Source: JBBSTY01 sp038235385 | GTDB lineage: Bacteria; Actinomycetota; Acidimicrobiia; Acidimicrobiales; Acidimicrobilacustridaceae | Length of the DNA: 8,473 nt | Direction of reading: 5' to 3' | Assembly: GCA_038235385.1 (NCBI GenBank) | Contig: JBBSTY010000158.1 | Coordinates: forward strand, 1 to 8,473 | Shown: in pieces, positions 1-5,061 of the stretch | How positions within the stretch are numbered: position 1 is the first letter of the stretch | Layout of the letters: each line of letters starts with the position of its first letter | The notes under the pieces: model-generated | Seen by the model: the letters and a program-made list of their open reading frames with translations, nothing else | Databases searched by the model: none | What the model was told of the DNA's origin: nothing | Program-made: the position numbers and the translations under genes

Positions 1-601
1 GCAACGCCTTGACCCCGTCGAGGCGCTCGTAGAAGCGGCTCGTCGATGCGAAGACGTCGTCGGTCGCGACCGGCATGCTGCTGAGCCTCGACAGGATCGG
101 TCCGACGAGGCGGCTGACCCGGCGGCCGACGGGGAACACCCGATCCATGTACCAGGACAAGATGTCGGGCAGGGACAGGAGACGGAGGGTCTCGGCGGTC
201 GGCGCGCAGTCGACGACGAGGACGTCCCACTCGCCCGATTCGGCGAACGTCTTGATGTCGGCCAACGCGAAGACCTCGTCGAGGCCGGGCAGCACCGACA
301 GCTCCTCGGCTTCGACCGCATCGAGCCCGGCCCAGTCGAAGACCTCGGTGAGGAAGCCCTTGATCTCGCCCCACGATTCCTCCATGCGCTCCTGCGCATC
401 GAGCTGCTGGCCGTAGAGGCGGTCGGCGATCTGGCGCGGACGGTCGTCGAGCTCCACGCCGAAGGCATCGGCGAGCGAGTGCGCGGGGTCGGTCGAGATC
501 ACCATCGTCCGCCGCCCATCGGCGGCGCACCGCACGGCGGTGGCCGCGGCGACGGTGGTCTTGCCGACACCGCCCTTGCCGGTGAACAGGAGCGTACGCA
601 C
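1..601 (-). CDS. ArsA/Get3-like P-loop ATPase, 3'-truncated by window edge
   Basis: A 200-codon N-terminal part of an anion-transporter/Get3-type ATPase, read from GTG at 601; the gene continues beyond base 1. Visible are the deviant Walker A GKGGVGKTT at residues 8-16, the switch I STDPAHSLADAF at 36-47 with the catalytic-type Asp38, and the switch II VVDCAPTAETLRLL at 129-142. These define the ArsA/Get3 family, whose dimers use ATP to move clients (arsenite efflux in ArsA, tail-anchored proteins in Get3). Actinobacterial members are generally not arsenic genes; I expect a relative of M. tuberculosis Rv2184c. The start lies only 2 bases after the stop of the SRPBCC gene, with no convincing Shine-Dalgarno, so it is probably translated by coupling. 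The metal-binding or client-binding parts are outside the window, so the substrate cannot be judged. The family call is firm; the cellular role is unknown. Confidence 0.9.
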   Translation of the reverse strand, partial: MRTLLFTGKGGVGKTTVAAATAVRCAADGRRTMVISTDPAHSLADAFGVELDDRPRQIADRLYGQQLDAQERMEESWGEIKGFLTEVFDWAGLDAVEAEELSVLPGLDEVFALADIKTFAESGEWDVLVVDCAPTAETLRLLSLPDILSWYMDRVFPVGRRVSRLVGPILSRLSSMPVATDDVFASTSRFYERLDGVKAL

Positions 602-603
602 CG

Positions 604-1056
604 TCAGGCGGGGGCGCCGGACTCGATCAACGCCTTGAGGTCGGCCAGTGCGGTCTTGATGATCCGAGCCTCGGCCCGACGCTTGACGAATCCGGGGATC
701 GGAAGCACCAGATCGACCGACAGCTCGTAGACCACCTCGGTGGTGCCCGGCTCGTCGGCCTCGCGCAGGTGGTAGGCGCCATCCAGCTCACGCTCGAGGT
801 CGCCCGATTCGAGGACCCACGCCAGCTTCGCCGGCGCCCCTGTGTAGTCGTAGCGCAGGCGGTACGTCGTGCTCCGACCCATGGCGGCGGCCCGGAACTC
901 GACCACGAGCGCCCGACCGGCGTCGTCTCGCTCGACGATCGCGGCCTGCTTCAGATCGCCCGCCCACTCGGGATAGCGCTCGAAGTCGACCAGCGCGTCG
1001 AACACGGCGTCGATGGGGGCGTTGATGGTGGCCTGTTCATGGGCCTTGTCGGGCAT
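604..1056 (-). CDS. SRPBCC/START-like protein (TB16.3 / Rv2185c family)
   Basis: A 150-residue SRPBCC (Bet v1/START-like, 'polyketide cyclase') protein, a fold that wraps a hydrophobic ligand. It opens MPDKAHEQATINAPIDAVF, has FERYPEWAGDLKQ near residues 28-40, and ends with a helix containing FVKRRAEARIIKTALADLK. That pattern, including the TYRL..ESGDLERELDGAYHL middle and the VDLVLPIPG loop, closely resembles M. tuberculosis TB16.3 (MADKTTQTIYIDA..., same C-terminal helix) as I remember it. I chose ATG at 1056 because GGAG lies 6 bases upstream and the resulting N-terminus matches TB16.3. An in-frame GTG at 1080 would add 8 residues but has no ribosome site. It is cytosolic, with no signal peptide. 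The ArsA-like gene starts 2 bases after its stop, so the two form a coupled pair. The ligand is unknown; a lipid is inferred only from the fold and the PIM-synthesis neighbour. Confidence 0.88.
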   Translation of the reverse strand: MPDKAHEQATINAPIDAVFDALVDFERYPEWAGDLKQAAIVERDDAGRALVVEFRAAAMGRSTTYRLRYDYTGAPAKLAWVLESGDLERELDGAYHLREADEPGTTEVVYELSVDLVLPIPGFVKRRAEARIIKTALADLKALIESGAPA

Positions 1057-1087
1057 CTGATGCTCCGGAGTCGGGATCACGGCCGGT

Positions 1088-1101
1088 GGCCGCGAGCGGC
1101 C
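1088..1101. repeat. Perfect 6-bp inverted repeat in the SRPBCC leader
   Basis: GGCCGC-GA-GCGGCC is a palindrome between the candidate -10 and the SRPBCC start. It could be a short RNA hairpin in the leader or a protein-binding site. In DNA this GC-rich such palindromes also arise by chance. Confidence 0.3.
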
Positions 1102-1115
1102 GTCGCGAACGTCTC

Positions 1116-1121
1116 ACCCTA
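1116..1121 (-). promoter_or_regulatory. Candidate -10 box for the SRPBCC-ArsA pair
   Basis: On the minus strand the hexamer TAGGGT (TANNNT) lies in the 135-bp gap between the membrane-protein gene and the SRPBCC gene. Transcription would start about 50 bases before ATG 1056, leaving a leader with the GGAG ribosome site. No clear -35 is visible. The same hexamer occurs before the small Cys-rich gene at 4582-4587. Moderate to low confidence. Confidence 0.4.
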
Positions 1122-1191
1122 GTGCGGCCACGCCAGCCGTCCGTGTGGTCGGCATCGGACCCGACCGGAGCACCGCGTCACCGTCGCCTGC

Positions 1192-1767
1192 TCAGGAGGT
1201 GGTGCGACGACCGCGCCCAGCAGGTTCGGGAGGCCGGTCGGCGAACGTGCCGTACCGGGCTGCCCAGAGGCCGGCCAGCGCCAGTCCGTAGATCGGTACG
1301 AGGACCCCGAACGCGACCGGGTTGGTGACGTCGGCCGGAACCGTGAACAGGCCGACGACCGTGGTGGCGACGGCGAGCACGCACTCGACCGCGAACGAGC
1401 CCATGAGGTGGCGCACCACGCGGAGCGGCGCCGTGCCGCCGGCGAGGAAGAACAGACCACCCATGCCGATCAGCACCTCTCGGCTGCGGGCGACGGCGAT
1501 CAGGAACGCGGCGACGAACACGACGAGACCGGCGGTGAACAACGCCAACGACACGACGATGAGCACCGGCGCGAACGTGTCGGGGGCGAGCGACGCGGGG
1601 ATCGACACGAGCGCGAAGGCGGCGGTGCCGAGCCACGACGCCCGGATGATCGAGGTTCCCTGTCGCTGATCGGGCGGCCGCTCGACCGGCGGACGGAGGC
1701 GGTCGGGCTCCACCGGAGGTTCGCGGCGGCGGTCGTCCCGGCCGGTCCGGCTCGATCGGCTGCTCAC
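1192..1767 (-). CDS. Multi-pass membrane protein of unknown function
   Basis: A 191-residue integral membrane protein from GTG 1767. Residues 1-40 are charged, with many Arg, Pro and Asp, and are likely cytoplasmic. Hydrophobic segments follow at about 45-62, 67-93, 98-115, 122-143 and 150-170, giving four or five membrane passes. The tail from 171 is basic (RYGTFADRPPEPAGRGRRTTS). I do not recognise the family. Its GTG overlaps the TGA of the pimB-like gene by 4 bases (GTGA), so it is translated by coupling as the last gene of the queG-pimB-membrane unit. A role with the mannosyltransferase at the membrane is plausible from position only. The stop is followed by the 135-bp gap that carries a new promoter candidate. 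Confidence 0.82.
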   Translation of the reverse strand: MSSRSSRTGRDDRRREPPVEPDRLRPPVERPPDQRQGTSIIRASWLGTAAFALVSIPASLAPDTFAPVLIVVSLALFTAGLVVFVAAFLIAVARSREVLIGMGGLFFLAGGTAPLRVVRHLMGSFAVECVLAVATTVVGLFTVPADVTNPVAFGVLVPIYGLALAGLWAARYGTFADRPPEPAGRGRRTTS

Positions 1768-3029
1768 GGGAGCGGCGACGACGCGTCATCGCGAGGGGCG
1801 ACCGCCGAGATGTCGTCGGATTCGGGGAAGGCCGGCATCATGCCGAGGAGCCCGCCTGCGGTCGGATCGGTCTCCTGCCGGTGGGCGATGCCCTCGCGGT
1901 GCTCGACCTCGACCGCCTCGGCGATCGCCCGACGCAGCGACTCGGCGAGCTGGTCGTAGTCGAAGCTGCGTTCGGCTCTCGAGCGGGCGGCACGACCCAT
2001 CCGGGCGCGTCCGCTCGGATCGTCGAGCAGGTCGATCAGCGCGTCGGCGACGTCGTCGACCGAGCGGGGATCGTCGATCACCCGTCCCGTCTCGTGATCG
2101 ATCACCGCCTCTGCCGAACCCCCGCTCCGCCCCGCGATCGAGGGCACCCCCGCCGCCGCCGCCTCCAGGAAGACGATCCCGAAGCCCTCCTGTTCGAGAT
2201 CGAACCAGCGGTTCCGGCACAGCATGGCGAAGATGTCGGCGCTCGCGTAGAGCGCCGGGAGCACCCGATCGTCGACCTGGCCGAGGAAGGTGGCCGACAC
2301 CGACAGCGCGTCGGCGAGCTGACCGAGCCTCGACCGGTCACGGCCGTCGCCTGCGATCACCAGGTGCAGATCAGGGTGCATGTCCGACGCTCGGTGGACC
2401 GCTTGGACCAACACGTCGAAGCCCTTGCGAGGAACGAGCCGACTGAGCCCGAGCACGATCGTGGCTGCGGGATCGAGGCCGAGATCGAGGCGCGCCGCGA
2501 CCCGCGCATCCGCGTCGAGGGGAACGAAGCGGCCGGTGTCGACCCCGGGGGCGACGATGGCGGTGGGGATCGCCCGGCCGGCGACGCGATGGCCCTCCGA
2601 CGCCGGGTAGCCACCAGCGGCGACGACGAGTCGAGCACCTCGGAGCGTTCGACGCAGGAGGAGCTGGACGAACGGCATGCGACCGGGGGCGGTGAGCTCG
2701 GCGCCGTGCAGGACGATGCCGTACGGGCGTTCGAGCTGCGGTCCGCAGAACCCCAACGGCCACACCGGGTCGAGCAGGACGAGATCGGCATCGACCTCGG
2801 CGGCCACCTGGTCGATGCGTGACACCAGCGCCGGGGTGGGGAGCAGGATCGACTCGTCCTGGCGGATGATGCGGAACCCCTGGGCGGCGTCGAAGGGACC
2901 CGCATCGGGGTGGGCAGTGGTGAGGACCACCGTCTCGTCGGCCGGCAGCCGACGCCAGAGCTCGTGGAGGTAGGACTGGATCCCGCCGATCTTGGGCGGG
3001 AAGTCGTTGGTGACGAGCAGGTGGGTCAT
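1764..3029 (-). CDS. pimB: PimB-like phosphatidylinositol alpha-mannosyltransferase (GT4)
   Basis: A 421-residue GT-B glycosyltransferase of family GT4. It begins MTHLLVTNDFPPKIGGIQSY; TNDFPPxIGGIQSYL is the typical PimB' opening. HGAEL at 108-112 supplies the conserved acceptor-side His108. SRLVPRKG at 196-203 gives Arg197 and Lys202, which bind the sugar-nucleotide phosphates in the family. ADIFAM at 264-269 leads into EGFGIVFLE at 281-289, the E-x7-E motif. In mycobacteria and corynebacteria PimB' adds the second mannose from GDP-mannose to Ac1PIM1 on the inner face of the membrane, the base for PIM, LM and LAM. I infer the same or a closely related reaction here; a different lipid acceptor is possible. 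Residues from about 375 form a loose acidic tail beyond the usual fold. The start is fixed by the motif, by GGAG 10 bases upstream and by a 4-base ATGA overlap with queG. The downstream membrane-protein gene overlaps its stop. Confidence 0.87.
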   Translation of the reverse strand: MTHLLVTNDFPPKIGGIQSYLHELWRRLPADETVVLTTAHPDAGPFDAAQGFRIIRQDESILLPTPALVSRIDQVAAEVDADLVLLDPVWPLGFCGPQLERPYGIVLHGAELTAPGRMPFVQLLLRRTLRGARLVVAAGGYPASEGHRVAGRAIPTAIVAPGVDTGRFVPLDADARVAARLDLGLDPAATIVLGLSRLVPRKGFDVLVQAVHRASDMHPDLHLVIAGDGRDRSRLGQLADALSVSATFLGQVDDRVLPALYASADIFAMLCRNRWFDLEQEGFGIVFLEAAAAGVPSIAGRSGGSAEAVIDHETGRVIDDPRSVDDVADALIDLLDDPSGRARMGRAARSRAERSFDYDQLAESLRRAIAEAVEVEHREGIAHRQETDPTAGGLLGMMPAFPESDDISAVAPRDDASSPLP

Positions 3030-4204
3030 CTCGGTGGAGCTCCGACCGGCGAGGAGGCGGGCGTCGACGAGCCTTGTCGCGCCGCGACGGGTCGTGCCAG
3101 CTCGAGGCGCACCTGGTGGTCGGTGTCGGCCCGGACGCGACCGAGCAGGTCGTCGCGACCGAGCCGGCGGGCCGCCCACACGGCGTGGCTCCGGAGCAGG
3201 GGTGAGGGGTGGCCGAGGTAGGTGATGAGCACCGACTCGAGCGGGGCGGCGAGCGGCAGGCTCGCGGTGTTGGCCAGCACGATCAGGGCGTTGCGACGGA
3301 CGACGTCGGGATCGCGATCGGCGATGTACCACCTGCCGACCTCGGCGAGGAGCCGATCGTCATCGAGGGTCAGCAGATCCACCACGTCGAGTGTGGGCCC
3401 CGTCGAGGCGGGCGACGCAGGTGACGGATCCAGCCCGCCGGTGCGAACAGCACGCCGGCTCGGTGGGCACACCTCTTGGCACTCGTCGCACCCGTAGATG
3501 CGATCGCCGAGCGCGATGCGGTGCTCGGCGGGAAAGGTCCCGCGCGCCTGGAGGAGCCACGCCAGACATCGTCGGGCATCGACCACGCCGGGAGCGACGA
3601 TGGCACCCGTGGGGCAGCCGTCGAGGCAACGGGTGCATCCACCGCACCCGTCGGGCATCGGCGCGTCGGCCGGTGCCAACGACGCGTCGGTGAGCACCGA
3701 GCCGAGCACCACCCAGCTCCCGAGCCCGTCGATGAGCAGGTTGGCGTTCTTGCCGAACCAGCCCAGGCCGGCCCGGTGCGCGGCGGCGCGGTCCACGAGC
3801 GCGTTGTCGTCGAGCAGGACGCGGGCCCGGTGGCCGGCGGCGACCAACTGGCGGGCGATGGCGTCGAGACCGATGCGGAGCGCGGCGTAGTGATCGTCGA
3901 CGGCGTAGGCCGCCACCCGGGCGCGAGGTCGACCACCGTCGTTGCGCCCTGCCCCGGGTGGAGGCGGGTAGGCGCGAGCACCGACGACGAGGCTGCGCAC
4001 CCCCTCGAGGGTCCTCGCCGGGTCCGTGGATCGGCCCGGGTTCCGGTACGTGAACTGCATGTCTGCGCTCAGACCCCGCTCTCGGCGGTCCTCCAGGTCT
4101 CCCAGGGTGGACGCGAACGGCTCGGCCGAGGTGACCCCCACTCGGTCGAGCCCGTGCGCGAGCCCGATCTCACGCAACGCGTCGACAGACGAGGTCCCGG
4201 GCAT
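3026..4204 (-). CDS. queG: Epoxyqueuosine reductase QueG
   Basis: A 392-residue cobalamin- and Fe-S-dependent epoxyqueuosine reductase, which performs the last step of queuosine synthesis on tRNA(His, Asn, Asp, Tyr). The N-terminal half binds cobalamin and includes DDNALVDRAAAHRAGLGWFG at 132-151; Asp138 matches the catalytic acid of QueG. The two ferredoxin-like clusters are CGGCTRCLDGCPTGAI (Cys187, 190, 193, 197) with Cys213, and YGCDECQEVCP (Cys239, 242, 246). The C-terminal HEAT-like region (RRNALIVLANTA ... LLRSHAVWAARRLG) completes a full-length enzyme. I prefer ATG 4204 over the in-frame GTG 4210 because a -10 hexamer ends exactly 7 bases before it, implying leaderless translation. 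Its stop overlaps the pimB-like start (ATGA). Whether the organism makes or only salvages queuosine precursors cannot be seen here. Confidence 0.93.
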   Translation of the reverse strand: MPGTSSVDALREIGLAHGLDRVGVTSAEPFASTLGDLEDRRERGLSADMQFTYRNPGRSTDPARTLEGVRSLVVGARAYPPPPGAGRNDGGRPRARVAAYAVDDHYAALRIGLDAIARQLVAAGHRARVLLDDNALVDRAAAHRAGLGWFGKNANLLIDGLGSWVVLGSVLTDASLAPADAPMPDGCGGCTRCLDGCPTGAIVAPGVVDARRCLAWLLQARGTFPAEHRIALGDRIYGCDECQEVCPPSRRAVRTGGLDPSPASPASTGPTLDVVDLLTLDDDRLLAEVGRWYIADRDPDVVRRNALIVLANTASLPLAAPLESVLITYLGHPSPLLRSHAVWAARRLGRDDLLGRVRADTDHQVRLELARPVAARQGSSTPASSPVGAPPR

Positions 4205-4211
4205 CGACACG

Positions 4212-4217
4212 ATGCTA
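4212..4217 (-). promoter_or_regulatory. Candidate -10 box for leaderless queG transcript
   Basis: TAGCAT (minus strand) is followed by exactly 7 bases and then ATG 4204. A transcript starting at the A of ATG would lack a leader, consistent with the absence of a Shine-Dalgarno. The -35 region is weak. This would let the queG-pimB-membrane unit be transcribed separately from the small gene upstream. Confidence 0.5.
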
Positions 4218-4270
4218 CGGGTGGCGGCACGGGTCCGACAGATCGGCGTGGTCCACGTCGGGGTGTCGCC

Positions 4271-4528
4271 TCACCCGGTGCGACGGCGATGCCGGAGCCG
4301 AGGAACGAGCCCCGCCTCCTGGAGCAGGGTGACGGCGCGCCACTCGTCGACCTGCACCACGACCGCGTCGTCGGGCGCCCGCGAGCAGATGAACGTGACC
4401 ACGCAGTCGTCGCAGGCGGCGGTGTGCTGCATCGCGCACGACGCGCAGTCGATCGAGAGGTTGCCGTCGGCTCGTTCGACCGGCGCGGCCACCCACCGAT
4501 CCCGCGCCTGGTCCACGTCGTCATGCAT
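4271..4528 (-). CDS. Small Cys-rich protein, CxxC-x7-CxxC, unknown function
   Basis: An 85-residue soluble protein. The core DCASCAMQHTAACDDCVVTF places cysteines at 28, 31, 39 and 42 in a CX2C-X7-CX2C arrangement, with a further Cys48. This suggests a small zinc knuckle or, less likely, an Fe-S site. The tail VDEWRAVTLLQEAGLVPRL is a predicted amphipathic helix followed by a basic end. I recall short actinobacterial proteins of unknown function with a similar CxxC...CDDCVVT core, but I cannot name a family. The start is well supported: AGGAG lies 7 bases before ATG 4528. The gene ends 66 bases before queG, which has its own promoter candidate, and it is divergent from the zinc-ribbon gene at 4728. 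Confidence that it is a real gene is good; function is unknown. Confidence 0.75.
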   Translation of the reverse strand: MHDDVDQARDRWVAAPVERADGNLSIDCASCAMQHTAACDDCVVTFICSRAPDDAVVVQVDEWRAVTLLQEAGLVPRLRHRRRTG

Positions 4529-4535
4529 CGCGTTG

Positions 4536-4540
4536 CTCCT
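4536..4540 (-). promoter_or_regulatory. Strong Shine-Dalgarno of the small Cys-rich gene
   Basis: AGGAG on the minus strand, 7 bases before ATG 4528. It decides the start. The flanking CCTG-acac-CAGG (4537-4548) could fold a weak 4-bp stem that covers part of it. Confidence 0.7.
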
Positions 4541-4548
4541 GGTGTCAG

Positions 4549-4562
4549 GCCCCGGTCGGGGC
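4549..4562 (-). repeat. Hairpin in the 5' leader of the small Cys-rich gene
   Basis: GCCCC-GACC-GGGGC on the minus strand: a 5-bp all-GC stem with a 4-base loop. It lies between the candidate transcription start (about 4575) and the ribosome site. It may stabilise the leader or modulate translation; no known riboswitch fold is visible. Confidence 0.35.
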
Positions 4563-4581
4563 GATCAGCCGCCTGGGAACC

Positions 4582-4587
4582 ACCCTA
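4582..4587 (-). promoter_or_regulatory. Candidate -10 box for the small Cys-rich gene
   Basis: TAGGGT on the minus strand, identical to the hexamer before the SRPBCC gene. It would give a leader of about 45 bases containing the hairpin and the AGGAG site. No convincing -35 is present; the spacer and -35 region overlap the GGTGTGACACC palindrome. Confidence 0.45.
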
Positions 4588-4594
4588 GGGATGG

Positions 4595-4647
4595 GGTGTG
4601 ACACCGGCGGCGGGCACGGTGCGTGCCGACGGTGGTGAGACACCGGA
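4595..4647. repeat. Two near-identical palindromes GGTGwGACACCGG
   Basis: GGTGTGACACCGG starts at 4595 and GGTGAGACACCGG at 4634; 12 of 13 bases match and the copies are 39 bp apart. The first has perfect 5-bp arms (GGTGT-G-ACACC). They sit in the divergent gap upstream of both promoters, as operator sites for a dimeric repressor or activator would. The binding protein is not known. Confidence 0.45.
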
Positions 4648-4657
4648 CGCTCCGGTG
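4641..4657. repeat. Perfect 7-bp inverted repeat in the divergent hub
   Basis: CACCGGA-CGC-TCCGGTG is a perfect palindrome with a 3-base centre, overlapping the second GGTGAGACACCGG copy. It is a candidate operator; as an RNA it would form a tight hairpin, but neither flanking gene's predicted transcript includes it. Confidence 0.4.
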
Positions 4658-4691
4658 GCGGTGGCGGCCCGAGCCCCCGGTCGGTCGGTAC

Positions 4692-4712
4692 CCGGCAACC
4701 GGCAACCGGCGC
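4692..4712. repeat. Tandem 7-base repeat CCGGCAA
   Basis: Two exact copies of CCGGCAA and a third degenerate copy (CCGGCGC) are head to tail. They occupy the -35 and spacer region of the leaderless promoter for the zinc-ribbon gene, so they could be an activator site or a simple slippage repeat. Confidence 0.5.
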
Positions 4713-4714
4713 AC

Positions 4715-4720
4715 TATCGT
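4715..4720 (+). promoter_or_regulatory. Candidate -10 box for leaderless zinc-ribbon gene
   Basis: TATCGT is followed by exactly 7 bases and then GTG 4728. No ribosome site is present, so a leaderless mRNA starting at GTG is likely. The hexamer also decides the choice of this start over the upstream in-frame ATG 4623. Confidence 0.5.
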
Positions 4721-4727
4721 CGCCGTC

Positions 4728-5030
4728 GTGACCACCCGCTACCGCTGCACCGCCTGCGGCAACCTCACCCGCTTCGACGTCACCACCTCGAGGCGCACCC
4801 GGGCGTTCCACCACTTCACCGTCGGCGGGACCCTGTCGATCGAGGACGTCGAGGTCCTCGCCGAGCAGGTCGAGGAGGTGAGCTGTCGGTGGTGCGGCAC
4901 GGGCACTTCGGTCGCCACCATCAGCGAGGCTGATCTGGCCGATGCCACCACGGCCGAGGCCGGTCCCGACACCGACCGGAGCGATCGCCGCGCCTCGGAG
5001 CCGCCGCCGGGATCCGACCACCCCGCTTGA
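4728..5030 (+). CDS. Small zinc-ribbon protein, unknown function
   Basis: A 100-residue protein starting at GTG 4728. RYRCTACGNLTRFDV supplies Cys7 and Cys10, and VSCRWCGTG supplies Cys53 and Cys56. Together these make a CX2C...CX2C zinc ribbon that frames a short basic, aromatic stretch (RRTRAFHHFTVGG, 22-34) and an acidic helix (IEDVEVLAEQVEEV, 38-51). The last 40 residues are disordered and rich in Asp, Glu, Ala and Pro. Zinc ribbons of this type often touch nucleic acid or RNA polymerase, but nothing here proves it. An in-frame ATG at 4623 would add 35 Arg-rich residues that look non-coding. The next gene, the exonuclease-GIY-YIG nuclease, begins 31 bases after the stop, so the two may be partly co-transcribed, although the nuclease has its own SOS-type promoter starting over this stop codon. 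Confidence 0.78.
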   Translation: MTTRYRCTACGNLTRFDVTTSRRTRAFHHFTVGGTLSIEDVEVLAEQVEEVSCRWCGTGTSVATISEADLADATTAEAGPDTDRSDRRASEPPPGSDHPA

Positions 5031-5032
5031 CA
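5027..5032 (+). promoter_or_regulatory. Consensus -35 box TTGACA
   Basis: A perfect TTGACA overlapping the zinc-ribbon stop codon. The possible -10 is imperfect: ACTACT at 5051-5056 (18-bp spacer) or TACTGG at 5053-5058. Transcription would begin at or next to ATG 5062. Together with the SOS box it forms a compact repressible promoter. Confidence 0.55.
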
Positions 5033-5048
5033 GCGAACACCTGTTCGA
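5033..5048 (+). promoter_or_regulatory. LexA-binding SOS box (actinobacterial type)
   Basis: GCGAACACCTGTTCGA matches the mycobacterial LexA consensus TCGAAC-N4-GTTCGA at every fixed position except the first. The arms CGAACA and TGTTCG are perfect around a CC centre. It lies between the -35 and the presumed -10, so bound LexA would block RNA polymerase. The downstream gene is a DNA-repair type nuclease, which fits SOS control. Confidence 0.82.
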
Positions 5049-5061
5049 CCACTACTGGTGC

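Noticed and set aside
1..601. Arsenic-resistance (arsA) function
   Set aside because: The visible neighbours are SRPBCC and PIM genes, with no arsenite pump or ArsR-type gene in view; the family in actinobacteria is broader than arsenite efflux.
1881..2822. Long open frame on the plus strand, antisense to the pimB-like gene
   Set aside because: The opposite strand carries every GT4 motif; long antisense frames are expected in GC-rich codon-biased DNA, and the product has no recognisable domain.
3476..4588. 370-codon plus-strand frame across queG and the small Cys gene
   Set aside because: It is antisense to clear QueG Fe-S motifs, has low-complexity composition and no start signals.
4595..4605. 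CRP/FNR-type site (TGTGA half)
   Set aside because: Only one half-site is present; the expected TCACA at the proper distance is missing, so the short palindrome is the better description.
4623..4727. N-terminal extension of the zinc-ribbon protein from ATG 4623
   Set aside because: The 35 extra residues are Arg-rich without structure, overlap the repeat and promoter elements, and the GTG 4728 has an exact leaderless promoter spacing.
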